The translations under genes and the position numbers were made by a program. DNA of 64,000 nucleotides from Jeotgalibacillus campisalis. GTDB lineage: Bacteria; Bacillota; Bacilli; Bacillales; Jeotgalibacillaceae. The stretch spans positions 486,403 through 550,402 of the forward strand of contig NZ_JXRR01000001.1 in NCBI RefSeq assembly GCF_000829515.1. The letters are read 5' to 3'. This document shows, piece by piece, positions 1-8,698 of the stretch; positions within the stretch are counted from its first letter, which is position 1, and every line of letters starts with the position of its first letter. The notes beneath the pieces are model-generated. The model worked only from the letters and a program-made list of their open reading frames with translations, did no database searches and had not been told where the DNA came from.

Positions 1-531
1 TATGCAGAAATCGGGTTATTTGAGGAAGATGGAACAGAAATTCATACCCCTGATACAGCAGGAGAAATCTGGATTCGGGGCCCTCATCTGTTTTCAGGCT
101 ACTGGAGGCGCCAGGATGAAACAGCAGCAGCCTTTCAAGGGGGGTGGTTCAAAACCGGGGACCTTGCAGAACGTGACGCAGCCGGCAACTATCTCATCAG
201 AGGTCGAAAGAAAGAAATGATTATATCTGGCGGAGAAAATATCTTTCCTCAGGAGATAGAATCCGTGTTAAACCAAATGCCTGGCATCCGGGAACAGGCA
301 GTCATCGGACAACCTGACGATCAATGGGGAGAGGTGCCGGTCGCATTCGTTGCCTTATCCAATCCTCACTTACGCACAGATCAGATCTACGAACACTGCA
401 AGGCTCACTTATCTGGTTACAAGTGCCCGGCAAGGATTCACATCGTCCCCGACCTGCCAAAAACCGCAGTCGGCAAGCTCGATAAACGCCAACTCCAGAA
501 ATGGTCAGACACCTATACGATTGCTGATTAG
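1..531 (+). CDS. AMP-binding acyl-CoA synthetase/ligase, C-terminal part (5' end outside window)
   Basis: Reading frame 1 is open from the first base, so the gene enters the window from the left and only about 176 C-terminal residues are seen. The order of motifs is that of the ANL adenylate-forming family: GEIWIRGP, then GGWFKTGDLAE (the conserved TGD loop), the hinge RGRKKEMIISGGENI, and the C-terminal subdomain ending LPKTAVGKLDKRQL with the catalytic lysine of the PKTAxGK motif. Such enzymes activate a carboxylate as acyl-AMP and pass it to CoA. The substrate (fatty acid or o-succinylbenzoate) cannot be told from this fragment. A terminator follows at 569-593. Confidence 0.88.
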   Translation, partial: YAEIGLFEEDGTEIHTPDTAGEIWIRGPHLFSGYWRRQDETAAAFQGGWFKTGDLAERDAAGNYLIRGRKKEMIISGGENIFPQEIESVLNQMPGIREQAVIGQPDDQWGEVPVAFVALSNPHLRTDQIYEHCKAHLSGYKCPARIHIVPDLPKTAVGKLDKRQLQKWSDTYTIAD

Positions 532-568
532 CTTAGGGGTTAAGAACAGGCTACATGAAGATCTGATG

Positions 569-593
569 AGGCTGGTAACCCAGCCTTTTTTTA
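569..593 (+). terminator. Rho-independent terminator after the acyl-CoA ligase
   Basis: The arms AGGCTGG and CCCAGCCT form a GC-rich stem with a tiny loop, followed directly by a run of seven T. It lies 38 bases after the ligase stop codon. Confidence 0.8.
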
Positions 594-619
594 GATAGGG
601 TTTTATTTTGATACTTTGT

Positions 620-1099
620 TTATTTGTGGTACGGCTCCCCCCGATTAATCCGAAACCCCCGATAAATCTGCTCCAGCAGAACAAGCTTCATCAATTGATG
701 CGGAAACGTCATCTTGGAAAAAGAAAGCGCAAAGTCACTTCTTTTCGTAACGTCCTCACTTAAGCCCAGCGATCCTCCAATGATAAAGGCAATTTTGCTT
801 TTGCCGTAGGTTGCGAGCTGGTCCATTTGTTTGGCGAGTTCTTCTGAGGTGAGCTGTTTTCCTTTGATCTCCAGGGTGATGACGTGCGTGTCCGGAGTGA
901 TTTTGCTGAGGATGCGTTCGCCTTCTTTTTGTTTGACGATTTGCATGTCTGCCTCGCTCAGGTTTTCGGGTGCTTTTTCGTCCGGCACTTCGATGAGGTC
1001 AATGGTGGCATATGCTCCGAGGCGTTTTGTGTATTCTGCAATGCCCTGTTTAAGGTATTTTTCCTTAAGTTTTCCTACGGTGATAATTGAAATTTTCAT
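620..1099 (-). CDS. rlmH: 23S rRNA (pseudouridine1915-N3)-methyltransferase RlmH
   Basis: This 159-residue protein has the usual RlmH length. RlmH methylates pseudouridine 1915 in helix 69 of 23S rRNA on assembled 70S ribosomes and is a small SPOUT-class (knotted) enzyme. The start [16 protein letters not shown], the central [10 protein letters not shown] (SAM-binding knot) and the C-terminal [16 protein letters not shown] followed by RGEPYHK are family signatures and all are intact. A start codon with an upstream AGGAACC-type ribosome site is seen. In B. subtilis the orthologue also lies on the walR side of the origin. It is transcribed alone here, away from oriC. Confidence 0.97.
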   Translation of the reverse strand: MKISIITVGKLKEKYLKQGIAEYTKRLGAYATIDLIEVPDEKAPENLSEADMQIVKQKEGERILSKITPDTHVITLEIKGKQLTSEELAKQMDQLATYGKSKIAFIIGGSLGLSEDVTKRSDFALSFSKMTFPHQLMKLVLLEQIYRGFRINRGEPYHK

Positions 1100-1279
1100 G
1101 TGGTTCCTCCGATTAACTTGATGATCTTATTGTATCACTTTTCCTCTTCTATCATTGAAGATAGCATTTTCTCATGGCATCTCTACAAATCCCCCTAAAA
1201 GCCACCTCTTGAGGGGGAATACGATAAGCGATGAAGGGGTTTTTATATTATAATGAATCTTAAAAAGGGGTAAATATTA

Positions 1280-1564
1280 ATGAAAAAAGGCGAAGAAATT
1301 AGATATGTTGAAGATGATGAATATGAGCAGAAAACAAAAGAAACAAAGCTAGTTTATCTCTTACTGGATATTGAGTTTATTGAAGGCAACACAAACGGGG
1401 TAATATCATACTTTATAAACATTCGTTATCACAATTCAAGTGAGGCTAACATTGAAGTTCATCCTGAAGCATGGAAGCAGGCTTTAATATTAATTGAAGA
1501 TTGGGATACGGATGATACCGAGTTATGGAACCTGTTACATAGCTGGGGTATCTATAGAGGTTAA
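1280..1564 (+). CDS. Small acidic protein of unknown function (94 aa)
   Basis: I do not recognise this protein. An AAAAGGGG ribosome site precedes the ATG by nine bases and a terminator hairpin follows at 1595-1638, so the gene looks real. It is rich in Glu/Asp with alternating hydrophobic stretches (LVYLLLDIEFIEG, ISYFINIRYHN) suggestive of an alpha/beta fold, and a Trp-rich C-terminus (EDWDTDDTELWNLLHSWGIY). There is no signal peptide or membrane segment. Single small acidic proteins of this type are sometimes immunity proteins, but nothing around it shows a toxin partner. Confidence 0.5.
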   Translation: MKKGEEIRYVEDDEYEQKTKETKLVYLLLDIEFIEGNTNGVISYFINIRYHNSSEANIEVHPEAWKQALILIEDWDTDDTELWNLLHSWGIYRG

Positions 1565-1594
1565 TAGTAGACACCCATAATCATTATGATCCCC

Positions 1595-1638
1595 AAAAAC
1601 GTGTATAAACCCTTAATTACAGGCTTATACACGTTTTT
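1595..1638. terminator. Bidirectional terminator hairpin
   Basis: AAAAACGTGTATAA (1595-1608) pairs perfectly with TTATACACGTTTTT (1625-1638). A- and T-runs at the outer ends let it work for both the 94-aa gene on the plus strand and the decayed reading frame on the minus strand. Confidence 0.75.
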
Positions 1639-1919
1639 CTGGCATGGTTAACAAAGTGAGTGGCCTTTTCGCCATCGATCTTATAATCAGAAAGAACAGG
1701 CTCTTGCTCTTCTACAAAAGGATAATCATGATCTCCGTGATTCTTTGTCCACACCCCTAAATCTAGAAGCTTGGTAAATCCTCGTTCACGGCCACTTCTG
1801 CTGCCAGTCGGAAAGGTGTTGTGTCTGAAGCAAGATCTTCTCCACAGCTTTCGTTTCTTCAGGATGCATTCTCTCCAGAACAATCTAATTTTTCCTACTA
1901 ATTCAACTGCCACTTTCAC
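1617..1919 (-). pseudogene. Probable frameshifted gene remnant, function unknown
   Basis: The open frame of 100 codons reads oddly: a basic, Arg/Cys/Trp-rich middle (LFWRECILKKRKLWRRSCFR) lies between normal-looking ends. In the third frame the middle reads as a plausible helix (ERMHPEETKAVEKILLQTQ then HLSDWQQKWP), ending at a stop just where the original frame becomes protein-like (ERGFTKLLDLGVWTK). This fits an ancestral gene with two compensating or successive frameshifts. Its 3' end runs through the terminator hairpin at 1595-1638, also unlike an intact gene. I cannot name the family. Confidence 0.4.
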
Positions 1920-2014
1920 ATGATCCAGACTTTTTTCCCGTCAACACTCCGCTTCATGATTCCCCCACCGATAATAGGGAAACCATAAGATAAAGAGATT
2001 CAGGAGGGATACGG

Positions 2015-3472
2015 ATGGAGAAGGCTGCTGTGGTTTGGTTTCGGAAGGATTTGCGTGTGCACGATCATGAGCCTCTTGTGCAGGCGGCAAAAAGCGGTCT
2101 GCCGGTGATTGGGCTTTATGTGTTTGATCCAAAAGAATATGAGGAAACACGCTATGGTTTTAAGAAAACGGATCGGCATAGGGCAAGGTTTGTCCAGGAT
2201 AGTGTGGAGGATTTGCGCCGCAATTTAGAGACGATTGGAGTTCCGCTTTTGATTCGTCATGAGAATCCGGCTGACGCGTTTTCTGTGCTTTCTCAACAGG
2301 TATCGATTCAATCGGTTTATCTGCACGAGGATATCGCGAGTGAGGAATTGGCGGTTGAAGATTCGGTGCGCAAGGTGCTGCCGGATGCTGCATTTACCGT
2401 TTCACATGGACGCAATCTGATTCATCCGGACGATCTTCCGTTTGCGATTGAAGAACTTCCGCAGACTTTTTCTCAGTACCGAAAAAAGCTGGAGAAGGCA
2501 GGAACCCCGATACGAACGGCGATCCCTGCGCCTTTAAACGTAACCGGACTTACCATGCGAGGTTCGCTTCCGCTTGGCGACTGTCCGACTCTGTCAGACC
2601 TTGGGTTAGAAGAATTAACCCGTACGCCCCGCTATACAGGCGGTTCTTCTCAGGCAAAGGAACGGCTGACGGATTATTTTTTCACGAAAGACCGTCTGAA
2701 GGTGTACAAGGAGACGCGGAATGGCATGCTTGCTGAGGATGATTCCTCGAAGTTTTCTCCCTGGCTTGCGCATGGCTGCCTGTCGCCTAGAGTTGTGTAT
2801 GAGCAGATCAAACGCTATGAAAAGGAACGGGTGGAAAATGGCTCGACGTACTGGCTTTATGTGGAGCTGTTATGGAGAGATTATTTTCACCTCGTTCACC
2901 GTAAATTTGGCAACCGGCTGTTTTTCGCTTCCGGCCTGCGGGACTTTTCCGTTCCCTGGGAGCAGGATGAGACACTCACGCAGGCCTGGATCCAGGGGAA
3001 AACCGGGTACCCGCTTGTGGACGCTGCGATGCGGGAGTTAAAAGAGACCGGATTTATGTCGAACCGCGCCCGGCAGAATGCTGCGAGCTTTTTTACGAAA
3101 AACCTCGGGCTGGATTGGCGGATTGGCGCTGCCTGGTTTGAATCGCAGCTTGTGGATTTTGATGTAGCAAGCAATTACGGCAACTGGCTGTATAGCGCAG
3201 GGGTTGGAAACGATCCGATTCAGTTCCGGACCTTTAATGTAGAAAAGCAGGCGGCAGATTACGACCCGGAAGGCGATTATCTGAAGCACTGGCTGCCCGA
3301 GCTTCGCCGCGTGCCGGTCCCGTGGATTCATGCTACCCGTGAGATGGGGCTGATTGAGCAGAAGGAGTACGGGGTGACGCTTGGTGAGGACTACCCCCTG
3401 CCGATCATTGACCTTCAGGAAGCCATGCGGGAAAGGAGAGAACGGATGAAGCAGGCGATGGGAAAAACATAA
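2015..3472 (+). CDS. DASH-family cryptochrome / photolyase-like flavoprotein
   Basis: This 485-residue protein opens with the photolyase N-terminal domain (VVWFRKDLRVHDHEPL) and carries a C-terminal FAD-binding domain. The pattern WLYVELLWRDYFHLVHRKFG, then GYPLVDAAMREL, TGFMSNRARQNAASF, DWRIGAAWFES, SNYGNWLYSAGVGNDP and FNVEKQAADYDPEGDYLKHWLPEL is that of the DASH clade rather than class I CPD photolyases. DASH proteins bind FAD and a pterin antenna and repair cyclobutane dimers in single-stranded or looped DNA; some act as light sensors. An AGGAGGG site sits eight bases before the ATG. The diguanylate cyclase gene begins 84 bases downstream on the same strand with no visible terminator, so they may be co-transcribed. 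Confidence 0.93.
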   Translation: MEKAAVVWFRKDLRVHDHEPLVQAAKSGLPVIGLYVFDPKEYEETRYGFKKTDRHRARFVQDSVEDLRRNLETIGVPLLIRHENPADAFSVLSQQVSIQSVYLHEDIASEELAVEDSVRKVLPDAAFTVSHGRNLIHPDDLPFAIEELPQTFSQYRKKLEKAGTPIRTAIPAPLNVTGLTMRGSLPLGDCPTLSDLGLEELTRTPRYTGGSSQAKERLTDYFFTKDRLKVYKETRNGMLAEDDSSKFSPWLAHGCLSPRVVYEQIKRYEKERVENGSTYWLYVELLWRDYFHLVHRKFGNRLFFASGLRDFSVPWEQDETLTQAWIQGKTGYPLVDAAMRELKETGFMSNRARQNAASFFTKNLGLDWRIGAAWFESQLVDFDVASNYGNWLYSAGVGNDPIQFRTFNVEKQAADYDPEGDYLKHWLPELRRVPVPWIHATREMGLIEQKEYGVTLGEDYPLPIIDLQEAMRERRERMKQAMGKT

Positions 3473-3556
3473 ATGAAATAAGCACATTATATGATGCTAA
3501 AGTCCCTATTCTGTGATATGCTTTTTTTACCATATGAGAAGAAGGGCGGTGCTTTC

Positions 3557-5131
3557 ATGCGCGAAGTTTTTATTCCACTTGCTGTGTATATGCTGCCGGC
3601 ATTTATTTTGTTTTACATGGCTATTGATGTGTTTTGGCGCAACCCGAAAAAAGTGGAGCACCGCCTGGTCAGTCTCTCGATTCTTTGCTACGGCATGCTG
3701 TTTTTATCTGAATATGTCAGGCATCTTTTGCCGATTGAATACAGCCCGGCTCTTGTTACCTACTGGTTTGGCAATGCGGGCATTATGATTTTATCGCTGT
3801 TTACTCACTTTATCTTTAAGGCTTCTCTGCTTTACAAAAAATTACCTGCTTTTTTGTATCCTTCTGTTTTTTACCTGCCGCTGATCCCGATCCTTCTCAC
3901 GTATATATTTCAGGAAAACTTCATGAACAGCCAGGAATTTATTCAGGTGGGCATGTGGAAATACCCTGAATTCAACACAGCTTATCTTGTGACGCTGACA
4001 GTCTCGAACTTGTTTCATTTATTTGTGATTGGTTTGCTTTATTACGCCAGAACCAAAGCCCGTGTAACGATCCAGCAAAAGGTGCTTTCTCTTTTGATCT
4101 ACGCTGCTTCCTTTGTTCTCGTATGGGATGTCATTTTTGGCTACGCTTCATTTAAAGGGGCCATCCCTCCCTATCCATACATTTACGGCGCGTTTGCCTG
4201 GGCGGTTGCGTTAAGCTACGCACTGCGGAAGTTCGATATACTTACTTCCTCCCATAAACGGTTTGAAACACTGTATAACCTTAATCCTGCTGCGATTGTG
4301 CTGATTGACCGGTATGGATTAATCGAAAGTGCCAACCCCGCTGCCCGCCTTCTGCTTGAAGAGGGTCAAGTGAACCAGCTTTTTTTCCAGCACTTTATTC
4401 CGGTTAAACGACAAAAAGAATGGATTCACCATTTACTGGATTCTTTTTCAAAGGAAGAGAAATTTACAAATTTTGAAACAAAAATCATTACAGCGTCTGG
4501 AACTGAAAAGTATGTGGTCATGGACGGGGATTTTATTTTCATCGACCAGCATCTTCACAGCATGCTGATCATACGTGATATTGATTCCACAAAGGAAGAC
4601 GAAAAAACCATACGATTCCTTGCGTATCACGATTCTCTAACTCATTTAGCCAACCGCCGCTCCTTTTACGATCAAGGCGCAAAAGCTATTCAGCAATACC
4701 AGCAGCTCGCTGTCGTGCTGATTGATTTAGATGGATTTAAAAATGTTAATGACACGTACGGCCATCAGGTTGGGGATGCCTTCCTCATTCATGTTGCTCA
4801 GCTTTTAAAGCATTCCATGAAAAAATCAGGGCTCGCTTCACGCGTTGGAGGAGATGAATTCTTCTTATACCTGCCGATCGGCTATGAAAATGAAACACAG
4901 GTCTACCTGGACAATCTGCTTGCAGCGTTTCAGCATGAGCCTTTCCTGGCAGAAAACATTGAAATTCCGATTTCCGTTTCTATTGGCGTCAGCCTCTCTC
5001 CCATGCACGGAAACCAACTTGAAGCCCTCATTCATAAGGCTGATCTTGCGATGTATGAGATTAAGCACAACGGGAAAAATGGCTACCGGATTTATAACGA
5101 AACAATAGAGGCCAAGACCTTGGTACTTTAA
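3557..5131 (+). CDS. 7TM-PAS-GGDEF diguanylate cyclase
   Basis: The protein is about 524 residues. Residues ~1-210 hold seven hydrophobic segments of the N-terminal 7TM histidine-kinase type, ~225-330 a PAS domain (TLYNLNPAAIVLIDRYGLIESANPAA), and ~345-510 a GGDEF domain with DSLTHLANRRSF, IDLDGFKNVNDTYGH and an intact GGDEF at 431-435. It should make c-di-GMP at the membrane. The inhibitory I-site RxxD, expected just before GGDEF, reads KKSG, so product inhibition is probably lost. I chose the ATG at 3557, preceded by AAGGGCGG; an upstream in-frame ATG at 3491 has no ribosome site. A terminator follows at 5172-5201. Confidence 0.92.
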   Translation: MREVFIPLAVYMLPAFILFYMAIDVFWRNPKKVEHRLVSLSILCYGMLFLSEYVRHLLPIEYSPALVTYWFGNAGIMILSLFTHFIFKASLLYKKLPAFLYPSVFYLPLIPILLTYIFQENFMNSQEFIQVGMWKYPEFNTAYLVTLTVSNLFHLFVIGLLYYARTKARVTIQQKVLSLLIYAASFVLVWDVIFGYASFKGAIPPYPYIYGAFAWAVALSYALRKFDILTSSHKRFETLYNLNPAAIVLIDRYGLIESANPAARLLLEEGQVNQLFFQHFIPVKRQKEWIHHLLDSFSKEEKFTNFETKIITASGTEKYVVMDGDFIFIDQHLHSMLIIRDIDSTKEDEKTIRFLAYHDSLTHLANRRSFYDQGAKAIQQYQQLAVVLIDLDGFKNVNDTYGHQVGDAFLIHVAQLLKHSMKKSGLASRVGGDEFFLYLPIGYENETQVYLDNLLAAFQHEPFLAENIEIPISVSIGVSLSPMHGNQLEALIHKADLAMYEIKHNGKNGYRIYNETIEAKTLVL

Positions 5132-5171
5132 TCAACTAGCTGTGTTAAATCATATTATTAATACATGACCC

Positions 5172-5201
5172 AAAAAAAGGACCCAATCGAGTCCTTTTTT
5201 T
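5172..5201. terminator. Bidirectional terminator between converging genes
   Basis: AAAAAAAGGAC pairs with GTCCTTTTTTT across an eight-base loop. It serves the cyclase gene on the plus strand and possibly the cysteine hydrolase gene on the minus strand. Confidence 0.8.
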
Positions 5202-5300
5202 ACGTTAATTTTTCACATCTGTTAGTCGTTAACAGAAAAGTTAAGAAACGGAACAGCATGCTAAAACTACCTCTGGACGATTAAATGACCCTGTAAATTC

Positions 5301-5792
5301 TTAACTCACTAAGTCATTCAAACGAATGATCTCACATCCCTTACTCTCATAATAGTCGATCATGCCATCAATTTTCTTTTTATCATAACTGGTAATGCAA
5401 TCTGATAGTACACTCACCCCGTAGCCTGATTTGCGTAAGTTATAGCAGGTTGACTTAACACAAGCAATCGCATCTGCTCCAGTAATGTAGAAGTCGTCTA
5501 TTTCATTTATTCTAATAAAGTCTGCGAATTCTTCACTTGTTAATGCATTTCCTTTATATTTTGTAAAAACATTTGGGGATACCAGCTTCAAATCTGGAGC
5601 TAATTCGGCACCTCGTGTATCTGTTTTAAACGTTCTCGTACCAGGTGATAAATTCTCATGTCTTATATAAACCACATGAAGATTATTTTCGACCGCCCAA
5701 TCAATTGATTTGTTGATATTATCAATAACCTCTTTGTAATTCTTTGTTATATCATTTTGAATATCAATGACTACTAAAGCTTTTTTCTGCAT
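5301..5792 (-). CDS. Cysteine hydrolase of the isochorismatase family
   Basis: The 163-residue protein has the isochorismatase-like fold signature. The catalytic aspartate is in VVIDIQND near the N-terminus (D10), the lysine in NVFTKYKGNAL, and the nucleophilic cysteine in the ADAIACVKSTCYNLRKSGY stretch, followed by the VLSDC segment. Members hydrolyse amide or ester bonds (nicotinamidase, ureidoacrylate and similar substrates); the sequence alone does not say which. AGGAGG precedes two adjacent ATG codons; the second (5792) has the better spacing of seven bases. It is a single gene, convergent with the cyclase. Confidence 0.85.
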   Translation of the reverse strand: MQKKALVVIDIQNDITKNYKEVIDNINKSIDWAVENNLHVVYIRHENLSPGTRTFKTDTRGAELAPDLKLVSPNVFTKYKGNALTSEEFADFIRINEIDDFYITGADAIACVKSTCYNLRKSGYGVSVLSDCITSYDKKKIDGMIDYYESKGCEIIRLNDLVS

Positions 5793-5948
5793 CATACTTC
5801 CTCCTACTAAACTAATGTTTCGCTTGGATGAGGGAACGCTTGCAACGGAAATCTAATAAATGAAAGTAATCAAGTGCCAGCGCTCTGGGGCTTTGTTCAT
5901 TTAACAGAATTAAAATAGATTAATATTTTTCCTTTTAATTCAATATAC

Positions 5949-6992
5949 TTAATTTAATACAGCCTGTTCAACAATTTTCATACACTCCCCGACAATGGAT
6001 TCAGGCTGAGGTACGCCTGGATCCTGATTGACCATCACGACAGTTCCCGTCTGTCTCTCCGGATTGAATCTGACCTGGCACTGAAACCCGACTCCCCAGC
6101 CATTGGATACGATCTGTACTCCATTTTCGCTATCGGAACGAAACACCCCTAGACCTGCTGCAGGTTCGCAGCCAAATGCGTTAAGCATCTTTCTTGCTGA
6201 TCTTTCAGAGAAAACTTCAGATGAACCATTCCATGCTTTTATTAGTTGGATACATAATTTACCTAAATCTTCAGATGAAGTCCACACGCCAGCGCCTGAT
6301 TCATTTGGATAGACAGCTCTTTTCCCCGTCACGATCTCTCCTGTTTTGTGATGCCCGGAAGCCATGGGCAGTCCCTTAGGCATGGCAGACCACAGAAAGG
6401 TATTCTCCATCCCGACCGGCTCCAAAACAAGCGAGGTTAGGGCAGACGAGATGTTTAGCCCTGTAACTTCTGTGATCATCTGTTCTACGATAGAGTAGCC
6501 TGTGTCTGAATAAGAGAACTGTGTTTCAGGCTCGTACGAAACCGCAGCGGGTTTTGCATGATAGGCCGTTTTTCCGGAAAGCAGATCGAGATTAACGGGA
6601 ATTTGTTCTCCGCTTTGAATCGGTTCATAGCTCCCCGGTGGATCAATAAAGCCTCCCTGGTGGGCAAGAAGATTTTGAAGCGTCACCTTTTGACCGGCAG
6701 TCCATTCATTATCCGGAACCTTAAACGATACTAAATAATCATTTACAGGCCGCTCCAGCTGAACCACTCCCTGGTCAACAAGATGCATCACAAGGGCTGC
6801 CGTAATGAACTTGCTTATGGAGCACACATGAAAGAGATCCTGTGCCTCTACTGGATCGCCGCCAACTTCCCTCACGCCCAGCTGAGCCTGCCAGAAGTCA
6901 TTTTCAGTAAAAGCACTGATCGATAAACCTGGCACCTTCCACTCTTTCATTTTTTCTTCAATTTCCTCCAAGACTTTTTCTCTATTACTCAT
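5949..6992 (-). CDS. Serine hydrolase of the beta-lactamase / class C family
   Basis: The 347-residue protein carries the SxxK active-site motif as SISK (S58-K61), the second motif as YSDTGY, and a late VSNGWGVGF region where the KTG-like motif is expected. These are marks of the serine beta-lactamase-like family (AmpC/EstB-like esterases and D,D-peptidases). No signal peptide is seen, so it is probably cytoplasmic, which argues against a true beta-lactamase. It overlaps the upstream acetyltransferase gene by eight bases, so the two are translated from one message. Confidence 0.85.
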   Translation of the reverse strand: MSNREKVLEEIEEKMKEWKVPGLSISAFTENDFWQAQLGVREVGGDPVEAQDLFHVCSISKFITAALVMHLVDQGVVQLERPVNDYLVSFKVPDNEWTAGQKVTLQNLLAHQGGFIDPPGSYEPIQSGEQIPVNLDLLSGKTAYHAKPAAVSYEPETQFSYSDTGYSIVEQMITEVTGLNISSALTSLVLEPVGMENTFLWSAMPKGLPMASGHHKTGEIVTGKRAVYPNESGAGVWTSSEDLGKLCIQLIKAWNGSSEVFSERSARKMLNAFGCEPAAGLGVFRSDSENGVQIVSNGWGVGFQCQVRFNPERQTGTVVMVNQDPGVPQPESIVGECMKIVEQAVLN

Positions 6993-7572
6993 GCATTTTC
7001 CTCCACTCTGTTTTTTTCAGTAGATAGTGATGATGCGGTTCGTCATCAATCGTCTGAACCCCCTCAAAAGTAAACCCGCATCTTTTGATCACGTTCGATG
7101 AGGAAACATTACGTGGAAGCGCTATGGCATTCAGAATTTCCGTATTGGTTTCGTTAAATAAATAATTGATGAGGCCTTGCACCGCTTTTGTCGCATAGCC
7201 TTTTCCCTGAAAACGCTCAGAAAGCGCATACACAATTTCCCTGTTTGGCTCAGGAAGCTCTTCTTTTATCCCCGAACAGCACCAGCCAATGCATTCGTCT
7301 GTCGCCTTGATGAAGACGCCAAGCTTTAAAAAGTGCTCTCCTATGTTCCCTTGACTTGCAGCTTCAAGAAACGCTTTATTTGCCGGTATTTCATAGTGAG
7401 TCAGCCATTCCTCTCTTTGTTCTGTCGTGGAGGACCAATCCGGCAGAAACTCTCGGATTGCCGGCTGGTTGGCTATGGTGGAAATGATTTCAGCCTCTTC
7501 AAGTGAAAATTCCTGAAGATATAGTGCTCCGCAATCTATTTTAAATAACTGCTTTTCAGTCTTATCCTTCAT
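6985..7572 (-). CDS. GNAT-family N-acetyltransferase (RimJ/RimL-like)
   Basis: This 195-residue protein has the layout of RimJ/RimL-type acetyltransferases: an N-terminal LYLQEFSLEEAEII strand-helix, GWCCSGIKEE, the acetyl-CoA pyrophosphate loop as ALSERFQGKGYATKAV (Q-x-G-x-G/A), and NVSSSNVIKRCGFTFEG near the end. It transfers an acetyl group from acetyl-CoA to an amine; the substrate is unknown. It is the first gene of a two-gene unit with the serine hydrolase, whose start lies inside its last codons. Confidence 0.88.
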   Translation of the reverse strand: MKDKTEKQLFKIDCGALYLQEFSLEEAEIISTIANQPAIREFLPDWSSTTEQREEWLTHYEIPANKAFLEAASQGNIGEHFLKLGVFIKATDECIGWCCSGIKEELPEPNREIVYALSERFQGKGYATKAVQGLINYLFNETNTEILNAIALPRNVSSSNVIKRCGFTFEGVQTIDDEPHHHYLLKKTEWRKMHE

Positions 7573-7714
7573 TTATTTTCCACCTTGCTATATAGTTTTA
7601 AAGTAAATACATGATATACTTAGGTTACCAAACTTTACTAAATATTCCTAATCTTCTTTCGTTTTATTTTCTTTTTCCTTGCAAGGCAAATTCATCTGTA
7701 TAGGAGGAAAATAC

Positions 7715-7930
7715 ATGGCATTACTGGCCGCAATTCTCACTGCATTTGGGATCTGGATTTATTTTCGTTTTAATGTGAAATCAATGAATTTGCTTAGTCT
7801 ATTAATGGCAAAAGGATGGGAAGGCGTGGCCCAGGAGGAATCACGATCCATTCGCTGCTCCTATTGTAACAATGTGATTAGAAGAGGACAGACAACGCCT
7901 TATTGTACGAAGTGTAAACAGTTTATGTAA
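7715..7930 (+). CDS. Small membrane protein with C-terminal zinc ribbon
   Basis: The 71-residue product has one N-terminal membrane segment (MALLAAILTAFGIWIYF) and, near the end, two CxxC pairs (CSYCNN and CTKCKQ) 12 residues apart, which should bind one zinc ion. I chose the ATG at 7715 because AGGAGG lies seven bases ahead; the longer frame from 7679 has no such site. No function can be named. It could anchor a protein or nucleic-acid partner at the membrane. Confidence 0.65.
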   Translation: MALLAAILTAFGIWIYFRFNVKSMNLLSLLMAKGWEGVAQEESRSIRCSYCNNVIRRGQTTPYCTKCKQFM

Positions 7931-8078
7931 TTCCAAAGCGTGCGTTATGTACTTAAATAGTGTAAGCATTATAAAATAGGTTCTGTTAATGGTAAATAAG
8001 GTATCGTTGAAATTGACGAGACCTTTTTTTTATACTCTTGTATCACATTCAAACGTCAACGAAGAAAGGACAACAACA

Positions 8079-8462
8079 ATGGATTGGAATGACGATAGCG
8101 TAGAACAAGAAAAAACTAAATTCTCAACTAAAATGGGCTGTCTGTTTATCCCAGTCGCTTTAGGTATTTCAGTTATTTCAATAGCAGCCTGGTATATTTT
8201 ATCCTCTCAAGAAACACAGTTAAAGATCAGTCATTCTCCAAATCAACTAAACTCAATCGAGATTGTTAAGAAACACGATTTTCCTGACCCAACTATTAGA
8301 ATCTACTACGATGATAAAAACGTAATGAAAACACAGATACCGGACAAAACAACTGTCGAATGGAAAAATGATTATCAAGCGATCGTCACTCTGACTAAAC
8401 AAGGACAAGAACCAGATATTGTCGATATAGAGTTTGATGCAAATCCAGACACAGAGAGATAA
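8079..8462 (+). CDS. Membrane-anchored hypothetical protein (127 aa)
   Basis: I do not recognise this protein with certainty. After a short charged N-terminus (MDWNDDSVEQEKTKFSTKM) comes one membrane segment (GCLFIPVALGISVISIAAWYIL), then about 85 residues of beta-rich extracytoplasmic sequence with DPTIRIYYDDKNV and TTVEWKNDYQAIVTL. This resembles the layout of DUF5412-type anchored proteins, but that is only an impression. GAAAGGA precedes the ATG at 8079. Terminator and repeat follow at 8583-8737. Confidence 0.6.
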   Translation: MDWNDDSVEQEKTKFSTKMGCLFIPVALGISVISIAAWYILSSQETQLKISHSPNQLNSIEIVKKHDFPDPTIRIYYDDKNVMKTQIPDKTTVEWKNDYQAIVTLTKQGQEPDIVDIEFDANPDTER

Positions 8463-8582
8463 GTCGATAAGAAAAGATAATTGTTAGGAACAGTAAAAAA
8501 TTATGACTCCTTAAAATTGTTTTATTATCAGCAATTAAATTTAACAGAGCCAAATAAAGCAGTATCTATTATTTGTATGAGG

Positions 8583-8697
8583 TGAGCGCAGCGGAAGGTG
8601 GCGACTCCAGCAGGAGATGACGGCAAGCTGAGACCCCGCAAGGCGAAGCCTGAGGAGGGCTCAGCGCCGTCCCTGCGTCCACCTGAAGCGAACCGGT
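8583..8697. repeat. GC-rich imperfect inverted-repeat element
   Basis: A roughly 115-base GC-rich block stands out from the AT-rich surroundings. Its ends are complementary (AGGTGG against CCACCT), as are inner blocks (GACGGC against GCCGTC, CTGAG against CTCAG), so it can fold into one long branched hairpin. From memory it resembles the widespread Bacillales intergenic element containing GAGACCCCGCAGGCGAAGC; here the core reads GAGACCCCGCAAGGCGAAGC. No protein is likely to be encoded. The rest of 8463-8831 holds a terminator and the promoter and operators of the HTH gene. Confidence 0.7.
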
Positions 8698-8698
8698 C

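Noticed and set aside
1941..2150. Minus-strand frame over the cryptochrome start
   Set aside because: Shadow of the cryptochrome gene and its leader; Pro-rich, with no start site.
5949..6992. Beta-lactamase resistance gene
   Set aside because: The SxxK motif is present but there is no signal peptide and the third motif is unlike true beta-lactamases; an esterase or peptidase-like role is more likely.
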